DNA of 64,000 nt from Arabidopsis thaliana (lineage: Eukaryota; Streptophyta; Magnoliopsida; Brassicales; Brassicaceae), in contig NC_003070.9 of assembly GCF_000001735.4 (NCBI RefSeq), positions 22,119,971-22,183,970 on the forward strand. The letters run 5' to 3'. This document shows positions 25,901-39,235 of the stretch, in pieces. Under the pieces are notes generated by a model. That model was not told where the DNA came from and did no database searches. It was given only the letters and a program-made list of their open reading frames with translations. Both the position numbers and the translations under genes were made by a program. Numbering within the stretch: position 1 is the first letter of the stretch; every line of letters begins with the position of its first letter.

Positions 25901-28900
25901 TCTTTCACATAAGTTCCAGCCTGTTATGGACATAATCAAGATTAGAACTCTCAGATTAGAACCTACATAAATTCATATGAAGTAAAAAGTTTGTTGTTAG
26001 TTAAGTGTACGGAAAAACGTAATCTCACAACCTGGGTTCAAAATATACCTCAGATAGAACCTTTAGCATTTGATCAATGTACCAGATTTTCTCTGGAGCA
26101 AACCTAGCAGAAAGGAAATACTAATTCAGTAACCAATTAGGTCTGATGGACACCATTTATCCAGGCCAGCATTCTGATAAACTTAAGGGATTACTATTAA
26201 TTGAGCTTAACGCACAACTTTGATACAAATTAAAATGTTCAGTTACCATATACTAGAAGAATGAAATCTCTGTACATGCTGGCTGAAGAGTTGCGCAACT
26301 TACTTTTCAACTATGGAGCATATCTTTGCAGTAAGATCTCCTTTAAAATCTTGTTCGCTTACTTCCAAATATTCTATAAGCTCCTTTGCTAGTGGCTTCA
26401 CGTTATTCTCATTCACTAGAAGGTAAATAAGCTCAAGTGCCCTTTTCTGAATTGAAGCATCTGAATCCTAAAGCACAAGATATTAAACACTTTCCATTTA
26501 ATAAAGAATGATCTCAGTCGACCTACACAGAATTAGATGGTTTACTATACTAAGACACAAAGTCGGAAGCATGTTACAGCTCTGATACATAAATTGCATT
26601 CCATAACCAGTAAATCCAGTGGAATCTAAATCGCCTAGTAAATCAATAGGATATCCCAACAAAGAAGTAACACCACATAAAATACCTTAACACACTCCAG
26701 GATTGTAGCTCTGTGTCTTTGAACCGCTTGGGAATCAACAGTTAAGGATCTCATCAGCATGTTTAATGCTACGTATCTGAGAAAGCAAAGCTAAGGTTTA
26801 TTATTTTCTGGAAGGTGGTCAGTGGAGAGACAAGAAAGAGATCAGATGAAGTGTTCTATCAATTTTTCACAAAATCTCATACAATAGTTCCATCCATACA
26901 CAATACTGTCCAAACACGTCAGTTTTGGTTTATTTTATCTTTATAAACAGCTGCTCCTTCAAGTGGAATAATAGAAAAAAAAACAGAATCACTGCAAACT
27001 AGACATATATGAGTGTAACAACTTCTGTCAGCATTATAGCAAACTAAATTTGGAAGATTATTGTAGATGAATAATAAGATCTCAGAGATTAGTTACAAAA
27101 AAAAACTCAAATATGGTGGTACTCGATAAAAACCTGATGTTATTATCTCGGTTGGACAAGAATTTTCCTAAGATATTGATTGCAAGGACTCGTAGGCCAC
27201 CATTTTCTTCGATGCTCATTATCGTTTGAACGCATTCGTATAGGATAGCATTCCCTGCATTTTTGTTTGACTCGGTTTTTGATGCCACCTAATACATTAA
27301 AAATCAACTTAGGAATCAAAAATGATTATCTGCAATTACGATCCTGACTGATGTAGATCAAAAGCGTTTTCAAAGCAAATTTCACAAATGATCTTTGAAA
27401 CAAAACCTATAAAGATGAGAAAAAGGCTTCATTTTTTACCATTGTTTGAAAAGAGAAAAAGGCTTGAAAAAAAAGCTCGACAGACTACGTACGAACAAAC
27501 CTGAGCAAGTATATCATTCATACAGTCACTGGCATCTGCATCCCCTTGGCCCAAAACACGCAACAGTTTGAGCAATCTGATGTGAAGGAATGGATCCGTA
27601 ATTCCAGCGACGTCATACTCAGGTGAATATGGACTGTTTGCAATATCTCTCAGGGTTTTAACCAAGCCCTCTGTGCATTTCTGTCAATTAGATAAGGAAA
27701 CCGCTCATTTTCCATCATGGCAAGAACATCAAAGATTGAAAACACTCAAATCAGTTTAGAATACAGGCAAATATTATCCAGGAAGATAATGAATCTAAAG
27801 AGACAAAATGGAGAATGCAGGGATCATACAGATTCCAGACAAGAATCATGAAACCATGAGACAGTAAGAGGCTATGAGTTACAAAGAGAAGCCTAATGAA
27901 CAAATGTAGAGTACTTTCCGATTCTCCAAGAAAGAAGAAGAACGCAAACTAGAACATATAAGGCATCCTAATATTCGTTTAACCACATAGATAGGATATC
28001 AGCAGATTACCTTCCGGAAATATTCAAGGGCTTCGGAACTGACTTTACAGATTTCTGTGCAAAGGTGAACTCCCGTAATGAGAACACCATGATGCTTTTC
28101 TTTGAGTAAAGCAGCACCAGGATTAATAAAGTTCTCAGAAAGATCCGGAACTTTTCTGATGATCCTTATCGCGCAAAGAGCTGCCTAAATAAAGAAAAAA
28201 AAAACTAGTTCACTATAATGTATTAGTCTATGCATACAAAAAAATGACAGAAGTAAAGTGTAAATTCGTGAAAATGATACATAGCTCGTAAATTAAAGCC
28301 TTCACGTGGTTAATACATGCACGTTAACCTAGCATCTAAGGTTTTCCAACATTTCCACCACTGACCCTCACAACAAAGACACCTGTTATCTGAACGGGTA
28401 CAATGACAGTACAAGAAAACACTCACTTTCTTGCGTATATTTGGATCACGAAACTGAAGTAATCGTTCAACTTCAGGGGCGAGATCACGAGCCATTTCTG
28501 CTGAACAAATATTTCCTAAAGCACAGAGAGCAAGCCCCACAATGTACTGGTTCGTGTGATTCAGATCTCTAGACGTAAGTCAAGGTTCTCACAAGATGAA
28601 CTTAAAAATTTGTGCGAAGATGCCAGCAAAAAGTTAAAACACTACTAGGGAATCAAAATCAAAAATTAACACCATAAAGGATACTGCTTCAGCGAGTTGG
28701 TGACAAGCATTAATACTTCTTGCCTTTCATCAAGAAGCAACATTAATCCAAGATAACCAATCCTCTTCTCAGGAAATCCAGGAGAAGCAATTAACTTCAA
28801 GCATTCCATTTGCCCAAAATGAGTAGGGTAACCAAGCATATGAATGAACATAAGCTTCGCTAGATCCCGATGTCTATAGTCCTGGTCATTTTCATTAATC

Positions 28901-29326
28901 GAAGCACGGATCGCAGCACATTCTTTCCTCACAACAGCACGTTCCTCAGCAGCGGTTTTACTCGCACGTATAGCTCGAATCATGTCGCTGCAACACAAAT
29001 TGTCATTAAAATGATGAATTCATTTACATTTACATACTCTCAATTTATAAAGAATCGAAGCTTCATCAAAAATGCTAAGAGGATTCTATCATACAACATG
29101 CCTAATCTCACACAATCAGCCAAAACATTTTTCTGATAATCGTCAATTTCCGATTGAATTTGCCGATTACTAGAAGAATCAAGCTACATTATGGATTTAG
29201 ACACTAGAAAACGCACGAAAATGGAAGTATCGCAAAGTCGCAATAGAGAAAAAGCAGATTACTAGTTGGAGATCGGAGTAAAGTGATTCCTAACCTGAGA
29301 CGCGTGCCGGAAGAGAATGGATTCAT
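22974..29326 (-). CDS. AP1G2: AP-1 clathrin adaptor large subunit, gamma-adaptin
   Basis: Eighteen exons join in frame into 862 residues: 29326-29295, 28987-28685, 28568-28427, 28184-28011, 27680-27501, 27288-27134, 26776-26686, 26467-26304, 26103-26049, 25920-25798, 25713-25618, 25206-25079, 24919-24815, 24705-24449, 24069-23857, 23750-23575, 23295-23197 and 23069-22974. Residues 1 to about 580 are the helical adaptin trunk (start [18 protein letters not shown]). Residues about 590-740 are a Ser/Pro/Ala-rich hinge with clathrin-binding-type motifs ([21 protein letters not shown]). The last 120 residues form the gamma-ear, ending NNFPRGL. The subunit sorts cargo into clathrin vesicles at the trans-Golgi network. 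Intron 2 has U12-type signals. Length and all domains are normal. I recall it as AT1G60070; AP1G1/AP1G2 naming varies. Confidence 0.95.
28569..28684 (-). other. U12-type (minor spliceosome) intron of gamma-adaptin
   Basis: On the coding strand this 116-base intron starts GTATCCTTTAT, matching the minor-spliceosome donor consensus RTATCCTTT. A branch-site match, ACCTTGACT, has its branch A 11 bases before the terminal AG. No polypyrimidine tract intervenes. These are the defining features of a GT-AG U12 intron. Confidence 0.82.
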
Positions 29327-29740
29327 GACCGGAGCGGTACGAAGCTGATGAAATCAGATCGGAGACGATTGAAGCGGAAAAATGGATCAACGAATTTGAA
29401 AATTCATAGATCTAAGAAGCTGAATTTCCAGATCTGAGTGTTTTTCTTTCACTTGATCTCTTCCACTATCGATGAAAACATGAAGAGAGAAAAGAGAGGT
29501 CTGTGTTTTTTTTTTCTCTTCCCTGAAAGAAAACGGAAAAAATATTAACGGAGTTGCAGATTCTAACGGAATCATACAACACTTTAACGGTAACAGATTA
29601 AAGCCTCTGTCGGATTCAGAAGGTTTGTTTTTCTTTTTTTTTTTTTTCTTGGGCAACAATTTTTTTTGTACTATAAATACGTCAAAGACAGAGAGACCCA
29701 GACAGAAAATTAGGGTTTAGAAAAACAAAAGTGAGTCGCC
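29327..29740. other. 5' region of gamma-adaptin gene
   Basis: Upstream of the gamma-adaptin ATG is a leader rich in TC and GA tracts, followed by a T-rich run near 29630-29665. A TATA-like TATAAATA at 29672-29679 faces right and precedes the hairpin at 29748. Confidence 0.4.
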
Positions 29741-29747
29741 GATGGAT
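29670..29747 (+). promoter_or_regulatory. Candidate promoter in front of the 29.7-kb hairpin
   Basis: CTATAAATA at 29671-29679 reads as a plant TATA box on the plus strand. About 40 bases on is a TTAGGGTTTAG telo-box-like element (about 29710-29720), a motif common near transcription starts of Arabidopsis translation-related and small-RNA genes. The hairpin begins 75 bases downstream of the TATA. Promoter activity is inferred. Confidence 0.4.
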
Positions 29748-29873
29748 AAAGGTAGATGTCGAAATCTCTCTGTTGTGAAGTCAAACATGAGTATGAATTA
29801 ACATTAATGGATCTTTTTGATTCATAATACTCATGTTTGGTTTCACAGTAGATAGATATCGACGTCTATCTTT
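29748..29873 (+). ncRNA. Candidate miRNA-like hairpin 1
   Basis: Plus-strand RNA from 29751-29793 pairs with 29831-29873. Over 43 columns 35 pairs are Watson-Crick, 6 are G-U wobbles and 2 are mismatches; a 3-base bulge and a loop of about 30 bases follow. All six transition differences between the arms fall in the direction that leaves a G-U pair in the plus-strand transcript, as expected if that transcript is the functional one. Arms this long and this well paired are typical of young plant MIR genes or inverted-duplication loci. I do not recognise the arm sequences as a known miRNA. Expression is not shown. Confidence 0.5.
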
Positions 29874-29961
29874 CGTTAATTATGTTGATGACGTTGTGGA
29901 GCTATCTATCGTTAGAGTGGATAAACTTGTCTTGTTACATTAGAGAGTTGATCATATGCAT

Positions 29962-30068
29962 GGATTCATTTCAGATGGCTGTTTGGGTAACTAATATTTA
30001 AGATTTTGGTCAATTTAAGTTACCAATTTATATATTGGTTACCCATATGGCCATCTCAAATTTAATCC
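29962..30068 (+). ncRNA. Candidate miRNA-like hairpin 2
   Basis: GGATTCATTTCAGATGGC at 29962 pairs with the 3' arm ending at 30068. About 40 positions pair with scattered mismatches, and three of the differences are plus-strand G-U pairs. The loop of about 30 bases contains GATTTTGGTCAA. It is the left member of the tandem pair. Confidence 0.4.
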
Positions 30069-30172
30069 GTTAAAAATTTGCTCGTAGATTGCTTGGAAAT
30101 CTAAATTTTATAATCTTTTACCCAAAAATAAGTATAACAAGTTTTCTGGTTACGTTAGAGTGTTGATTATAT

Positions 30173-30282
30173 GGATTCATTTGAGATGAAGATATGGGTG
30201 ATGATCAATGCTTACGATTTTGGTCAATTTATGTTAGCAATTTAATTCTTTTTCATCCATATTTTCATCTCGAATTTAATCT
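30173..30282 (+). ncRNA. Candidate miRNA-like hairpin 3
   Basis: GGATTCATTTGAGATGAAG at 30173 pairs with CATCTCGAATTTAATCT ending at 30282, over about 33 positions with one bulge. It is homologous to hairpin 2, yet its arms have changed in a compensated way (GATGGCTGTTTGGG in one copy, GATGAAGATATGGG in the other). That suggests the pairing has been kept or was re-formed. Confidence 0.4.
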
Positions 30283-30677
30283 TTAAAAAAGCGTTTGTTA
30301 GATCACTTAGAAATCCAACTTTGATGCTTTTTAGTATTAACTAGTTCCGTGATGGTCATGTTGCTGATTTGCTATAATTTCATCGTTCTTCTTTTAGTCT
30401 ACTTATCAGTAATTAAGTGCAAATCTATCATTATTTTTTTGTTTTTGTAAGATTCACTTTCATCAAGATCAGTATTGATGAGGGTGAGATCAGTTTTCTA
30501 GGTAAATATTGTTCGGATCAAAGTTCTCATGAATCAGTGAACCAAAGTTTTAGATTCTTCTGGTAAGAATTCTGACTTACCGCAAGAATCTAAAGTGTTG
30601 ATATGTTTTGTCAAATACAACCAAATGTAAAATTCTTTTATTTGTTTTTTTAATACATTTTGAGTATGGTTTTTAAA

Positions 30678-30885
30678 ACAATGGTCACTAGCTAGAGTGT
30701 CCATGATCAATTCGTCTTCGGTCGTTGGATTTGCTAAGATGTAGTTCTTGAACATGATGTATGCAAGTTAAAGAGAAAGAGATGTTCTTAATCTTCAGTT
30801 TTCTTCTCTTTGTACGATGCTTCCTTTTCGGTGATCGATGCATTGACTTGTTCCTTTTGTCCAGAGATGACAACTACTATAATGG
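30678..30885 (-). pseudogene. Partial copy of the RRP43 gene (penultimate exon)
   Basis: On the minus strand this segment closely follows the RRP43 exon at 32789-33096: ITEKEA and NKEK-type residues, then an almost identical stretch coding IPFSLTCI, and the part coding ILADPTTEEE and MDTL. It is out of frame in places (an extra base block in the ILHKNY region), has no start and no neighbouring exons, and so cannot make the exosome subunit. Confidence 0.8.
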
Positions 30886-30945
30886 TTTGAAAAACTTAGG
30901 GTTGAAAAATTAGGGTTAAAAAAAAAAACTAGTGGATCGACGCCA

Positions 30946-32169
30946 ATGGATAGAGTAGAGGAAGAGGCGGAAGATAGGGAAGTAAGTATACAATCTAAAG
31001 AAGATGAGAGTTTTTGTAAGTTTCTCGAGATGATTCCTCTTGATCTAATTCCTGATATACTCTTGAGACTTCCTGCTAAATCTGCTGCGAGGTTCCACTG
31101 GGTCTCTTAGCTATGGTCATCAATCACCACTCATCCAGATTTCATCAGGTCGTTCGCGAGTCAGTCTTCAACTAGGTTGTGTCTTTTGGTCTGCGTGAAA
31201 ACAAGTGACAAGCGTATTTTCTGCGCAATGCCCCAACATGAAAATCCGGACAGATCATGTTATCCACATGTGGAGCGTTATCTGAAAGACACTCTCATAT
31301 TTGATTATCACGAATGGTCCCAGTCGGTCCATGGCTTGATATGTTTGGGAGATTCTTGGGGCATATTGTAGTTTGGAATCCAATCATGAGACAACATGTT
31401 ACCTTACCAAAAGTCGCATTTGAATGTAGCTCTTTAGGATATGATCCGGTCGAGGGTAAGTATAAAGTCTTGTGCATCTCATGCTCTAGATACCAAGATC
31501 CTCTTGTTTTTACTTTGGGACCTCAAGAATCATGGAGAGTGACACAAAATACCCCTAAACATGTCCCTCTATCCGCCGAGGGACTAATACAAAGTATATG
31601 TATCAACGGGGAAGTGTATTATGAAGCGAGTATACCTTTTGGAGTCGATGATAGTTCTGAAGTTGAGAAAGTCCTTATGAGCTTCGATGTGAGGTACGAA
31701 AAGTTCAACACAATAAGAAAATCAGCGGCTGATAATTTACTTTGCAAATTTTTCCTCAACTACGAAGGAAAATTTGCATGGGTTTGCTCTGACGACGTCT
31801 CTGGTAAATGATTTTGGGTTTTGGAGGATGAAGAGAAACAAGAACGGTCACTTAGAAAATTTCCTCAACGTGACCCGATCTGGAAAGTTTCTTGGGGGCT
31901 GAGAGGTATTACTCATGATCCACTGGTGAGTTTATTTATACAGCTGCAACAACATCTGAAGCAATTTATGTCTTATATTATGATCCAAAAAGAACCCTAG
32001 TAAGGAGGGTCAAATATGATTATATGAAGGAATTGGTGACGAAGAATTCTGGAAGCTTAATCATAAAAATGTAAGAGAGGTCCGCTATTATCATAATCAC
32101 ACTGAGAGTCTCATGTCTTTGGAGGAAGTTCCTCGCTTAGCATATGATTCTTCCACAGATTCAGAATGA
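30946..32169 (+). pseudogene. F-box (F-box-associated domain) protein pseudogene
   Basis: The ATG at 30946 opens an acidic N-terminus and a clear F-box (IPLDLIPDILLRLPAKSAAR). A TAG at 31108-31110 interrupts the F-box right after HWVS. The same frame then resumes until about 31370, where a shift leads into HIVVWNPIMRQHVTLPK, the start of an F-box-associated (FBA_3-like) domain. That frame ends at a TGA at 31809, and the domain continues in another frame with WVLEDEEKQE to a TGA at 32167. With at least one stop and two frame changes, no full SCF-type substrate receptor can be made. The breaks are few, so the loss is fairly recent. The last 35 bases of the coding end are partly repeated near 32200-32270. 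Confidence 0.85.
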
Positions 32170-32634
32170 TTTTATGTTATTTAGTATTTAATTAGTCTCT
32201 CGAGGACTTTCCTCGTCTAGTATGGAATATTTCTTTCACAGATTCAGAATGGTTCTTGTTACAATGCCTCTTTTAAATGGAATAATATTTTAACATACCC
32301 TTACATTATAACATAAAAAAATTCAGAAAAGCCTAATCAAAAACAAACTTGCGATGGTGGTCAACAAACAAACTTGTTAATTGCTTTTGATTTGAACATT
32401 TGTAAAATTAATCAGCTTACGCACATTTCGGTTCGTTTGAAATGGAGATAATATAATCTCACACTTACACTAGCACTAAATTAAAGTCGTTATATGACAA
32501 ACAAAACCGTAACACAATCGAACAAAAATGGTGAAGAGCTTCTTCCTTTGCCTCTAAATGGGTAACTTGGTGATCTGATTAAAATATGTAACACAAAATT
32601 TCAACAATGTTATGGAATCGTTCCATCTGATAAA

Positions 32635-34369
32635 TTAGTCGATATCCATCTCTCCCAATATCTGCTTAAGCTCCTTTGCTCTCTTCCTTGCTAACTCGAC
32701 ACAGCTCTGCGCATAGCAACTTTATAAGAAACAAAAAACGGTGTAAATCAAGTGGTGGATTAACCTAAGAGAAAGCTAAAACTCTCACCTTGATGGCTGA
32801 TGAATAGGCGAGAGCAGCTCCTCCTGATTTGTAGAAAGAAACCATTTGATCCGAGGAATCCAAAACAACAGTCACAAGAGTGTCCATGATCGATTCTTCT
32901 TCGGTTGTTGGATCTGCTAAGATGTAGTTCTTGTGAAGTATGCAAGTTAAAGAGAAAGGAATGTTCTTAAGCGTAAGTTTTCTCTTCTCCTTGTTCACTG
33001 CTTCTTTCTCGGTGATCAAAGCATTGTCTTGATCTTTTTCTCCAGTGACGGCAACTATTCTTCCATTGTCATTCAGAGCAACAATTGGAATTTGCACTGC
33101 AATATAAAAGATATTTTATGCATCAGAGGAAAAATTCTTCTGTCTCGGAACACCAATCACACAACTTCTGAACAAACCGCTATTGTGCAGGGAAGAATAT
33201 TACTCAGGTATGACTCACTCAGCAAGATTTAAGTGTTCTCTAAGGCTTGCTCTTTTTACTCATATTCGAAATGGATTTGATAAACTTGAGAATCAGCTTT
33301 ATTCAAAGGTTCTCTAAAGGAGCTGTGAAACCAACTAAAGGATGAGAACAGAGAAGAACTTACGATTGGAGAAGGCTGCGACAGCAGCAAGCAGAGCAGC
33401 ATCAAAGAGAGCACCATCAGCATCCAGGCAATATATGTCCTATGAGAAATTTCAGAGAGCAACAATGTTCATATATATGCTAGAGAACTCAGTTAAATAT
33501 CAAAGAGAAAGATCCCTAGAAGAATAGATGTGAATCAACTGACGGACAAGCACCGATATAAGACCAACGAGTACTCACCAGATAACCCATCCAAGCAGCT
33601 TTTCCACTAACTAGACACAGTTCTTTAAGATCAATCATACCAGAACTAGAACAAAAAAGAAACACTTTTAGAAGGAACATTGTATTTGATGCTCAATGAG
33701 ACAGAGAAAATATAAAGAGAAAGATCAAACCAAAACACACCTTAAAATAGTATCAGACAAACGCTTTGAAATAACGGGAGCAGCTTCGGCTGGTCTTCCA
33801 GGACGAACAGTCGGAGAACAAATTGGAGGCATATGGAACTCAATAGCTACCAAAAAGGAATCACAAAATGAATCACCAAAGAAGAACAACAAACCACATA
33901 GAGAACAAGACAACGAGATAACAACCTATGCATCCTTCGTCTGGAGAGTCCGTAGAAGGAGTCATAACTTCCATTCTAATAGCAGCAAGCATAGTCTATA
34001 AACACGAAACAACTATGTAAGCAAAACATTGCTGATCATGTGAATACTATCGAAACGACTAAGGCGGGTTCTTACAGTGGAACCAATCTTAGCAAGAGCA
34101 GACCCATCAGCAGTTGAAACAAGTCCTACAACAAACACAAGAAACCACTATAAAGTTGACATTTTTAATTTGATAAAAACTAAAAAGAATCAATCTTCAT
34201 TGTTTATACCAAGATTAACAATGGTGTCTCTAGCTTTTCCAAGTTGTCTTCCATCAGGACGAAGAGATTCAGAGAGATGACGCTCAAAGAAACGAAGAGG
34301 GAAGATTCTTCTAAAAGCATCAACTTCCATCTCTGTCGACAAGTCTTGAGCTGCATCTGGTATTCCCAT
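32635..34369 (-). CDS. RRP43: Exosome core subunit RRP43-like, RNase PH fold
   Basis: Eight exons join in frame into 302 residues: 34369-34210, 34125-34076, 33995-33926, 33846-33741, 33645-33579, 33439-33364, 33096-32789 and 32706-32635. Residues 40-180 form an RNase PH domain (LRPDGRQLGKARDTIVNLG, STADGSALAKIGSTTMLAAI). A second domain at 200-275 contains the exon later copied to 30.7 kb. RRP43 is one of six RNase-PH-like subunits of the nuclear and cytoplasmic exosome ring, which processes and degrades RNA 3' to 5'. In eukaryotes this subunit is considered structural, not catalytic. The ATG at 34369 gives MGIPDAAQDLSTEM, with no in-frame ATG upstream in the same exon. It is recalled as AT1G60080. 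No defects were seen. Confidence 0.93.
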
Positions 34370-35611
34370 GTTTTCTTTAGCTCTGCTTCATGTCACAAAG
34401 ATAAAGAGAATCATAAACCAAAAGTCTCTGAGTCTGTGCTTCATCAACACAGTCTCAAGGAATCACAAAGCTTACCTTGGGACAAAAGAAAGAACTGCCT
34501 TTGGTACACGAAACTGTTGTAGTGAAGAGGAAACACAAGCAATAGAGTGTAAGAAGAAGATTGAGAGCTCGCGGTGTCGTAAGTAATGGGGATTTCGACG
34601 GAGACGGTGACGGTGACGACGGCTAGGTTTATCTGAGTTTTTAACTAAAGTACTTCTTCATTCTAAATGGGCCCCAAACAAAGCCCAATAATGTTGCGAA
34701 GCCCAAAGAAATGCGAAATAAGAGATTTGTTTGCTTCACAAGACATGAGTATATTGAAATTTGGGTTTTCAATTAGATGAATTTGGCGAAAATATGAGGC
34801 GCACTTGATTATGAGCTGAATTTGGGAAAATGTTTAGTGTAAATTGTAAAATATGAAGAAGAAGAAATGGCGTCAAAATGAACATTATACATTCTTGTTT
34901 TATATCCAATTTTGTTAATCCTCCATACATTACTTAATGGTGTTTAATTATAAGTTAAGAAATTTCTCTTTTACTATATATATCGTTATAAGTATTCGTA
35001 GAAAATTTCAATTCAAAACATCGTTATAAGTATTCGTATATTGAAATTTGCAACAATCAACAGAAAAACTTATCGTTATTCCGTTTTTTTCACATCTATT
35101 TTAAAATTTTAAGATAATGTATGTTTAATATTTTATGCTTTGTAATAATTATTAAGTTTTATGAAATAAAATATTTTTTTCTTTATAAGAGGACCAAATA
35201 TTTTTACTTTAATACCTCAAAAGTTATTATATCATAGTCCATACTATTAACAAAAATTTAGGAATACCCAAAAAAAATTGAAATGTAACAAAAAGTCCAA
35301 AAATATTTTTTTGGCCCAAAAGCCCTCATATATGTGGGGCTGGGGCTGCATAGCCGCATGGTTTTCCGGTCCCCTAGTTTCTTTCGTTATTTGGGTTGGT
35401 CAGACCTGGGCTCCGATCCAGCGTAATCTGTTTCTTATCATAGTAAATAAAGACCATAATTCATTTCAACACACTTCCCAATATGTTTCTTATCTAAATT
35501 GCATCATCATTAATGTCTACGTCACAACTATATCTAGCGGGTACGCAAATGGCTACTGGACTTACTTATTCTAACATGGAACGAAGAAAAGAGTGTGTGT
35601 GTGTGTGAGAA
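34370..35611. other. Divergent intergenic region between RRP43 and BGLU4
   Basis: The left part is the RRP43 leader, possibly with a 5' UTR intron. A paired GGGCCC/AAGCCC patch (34660-34705) resembles the site II/telo-type promoter elements of housekeeping genes. A GC-richer patch at 35310-35420 has an open frame on the plus strand but no recognisable family. The rest is AT-rich. Confidence 0.45.
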
Positions 35612-38095
<2,484 letters not shown>

Positions 38096-39235
38096 ACTCC
38101 GTATTGTTTATGAGAAGTGTAATGAATAAAATCTCATGTTCTACTGAGTTTAGGCTGCTTGCCATGAGCTAGTTTAGTGACGACACCATACATAAGTTCA
38201 ATTTAGTTTCTGGAGCCGACAAACTCTCAGTAGACACGGTGGTTTTGCCTTGGATTTGAGATGTTGTTTCACTCAGTTGCTACTAATGAAAAAGTATGAG
38301 AAGGATCCCAGAAAATAAATAAAGAGCATGCAAAATTAAACTCATTACTGTTGAGTTTGAATTCTGTAGCATGTGATTGATGCTACAATCAGACGGCATA
38401 TGAAATAATTGCCGATTCGAAGCTGAAGGAATGTTTGTAGCAACTTAAACATTTTACAAGAACTTGAACTGAAGTGAGAATCCTAGTCCAAGAATTTATG
38501 GAGAATTTTTAAAACCTTAAAACTAAAAATATTTTAGGAAAAAGAAACAGAGTTTAATCGTTTAGTATGAAGGAATAGAGAGAAAACCTAATTTTATATA
38601 ATTTCTCATGTCCTCTCATTCTTTTTTCTATGACATGCAATAGTAAAAACTACTCTATTTATAAATTAACGTCCAAATGATAATTAGATTTTGTAAGCGA
38701 AATTTGTGAACTACGCTAAATAATTAAATACAAATGTTAAAAAGAAGGGTTAGATGCAATGTATCGACCATATATTACAATGCAAGTGCGTTTTCACAGG
38801 ACAATATTATATTCAAATCATAGAAATTGACTTAAATATAAAATTCCTGACGAAGTAATATATATAAGATTGACTCATAAATAAATGTTTCTGAATGTTT
38901 TTAAAGTTTTTTTAAAATACATATTTGCAGTATAAAATAATAAAAAACATATTTAAAAATTGTTTCTAAAGACACCCACAGTTTCTATACTTTATTTTAA
39001 AATGATATATTTCAATTCATTTTCAAAATTTTGACAGGTTTAAAAAAATTATAATGTATTTTCAATATCTAATATAATAATATATAAATATATATTGTTT
39101 TATTTTAAAATCTCCTAAACCGCCTAAATCATCTAGGCATCGACTAAAAATTTTAGGCGTTAGGCGGAAGGTCGACGTCAACATAGCGCCGAGGCCCTCT
39201 TGAATACTGATAATAGTATAAATTAATAGCGAACT
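38096..39235. other. Intergenic DNA downstream of BGLU4
   Basis: This AT-rich stretch has no open frames of note. An 8-bp perfect stem (TGTAGCAT/ATGCTACA) occurs at 38366-38388. Near 39115-39200 is a GC-richer patch with CCGCCTAAA and TTAGGCGG motifs in inverted orientation, resembling a dispersed transposon remnant whose ends could not be fixed. Confidence 0.4.

Larger units (their letters stand above)
29925..30345. repeat. Tandem duplication of about 210 bp, each copy with its own hairpin
   Basis: 29925-30137 and 30138-30345 are diverged copies. Shared landmarks are TTACxTTAGAG, TGGATTCATTT, GATTTTGGTCAATTTA and a TAGAT-CTT-GAAATC block at the end. The copies carry the two inverted repeats listed separately. 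Confidence 0.65.

Noticed and set aside
35278..35574. A 98-codon frame with a Trp-rich stretch in front of BGLU4
   Set aside because: It lies in the promoter region of BGLU4, with no similarity and no conserved start. It is likely chance in a GC-richer patch.
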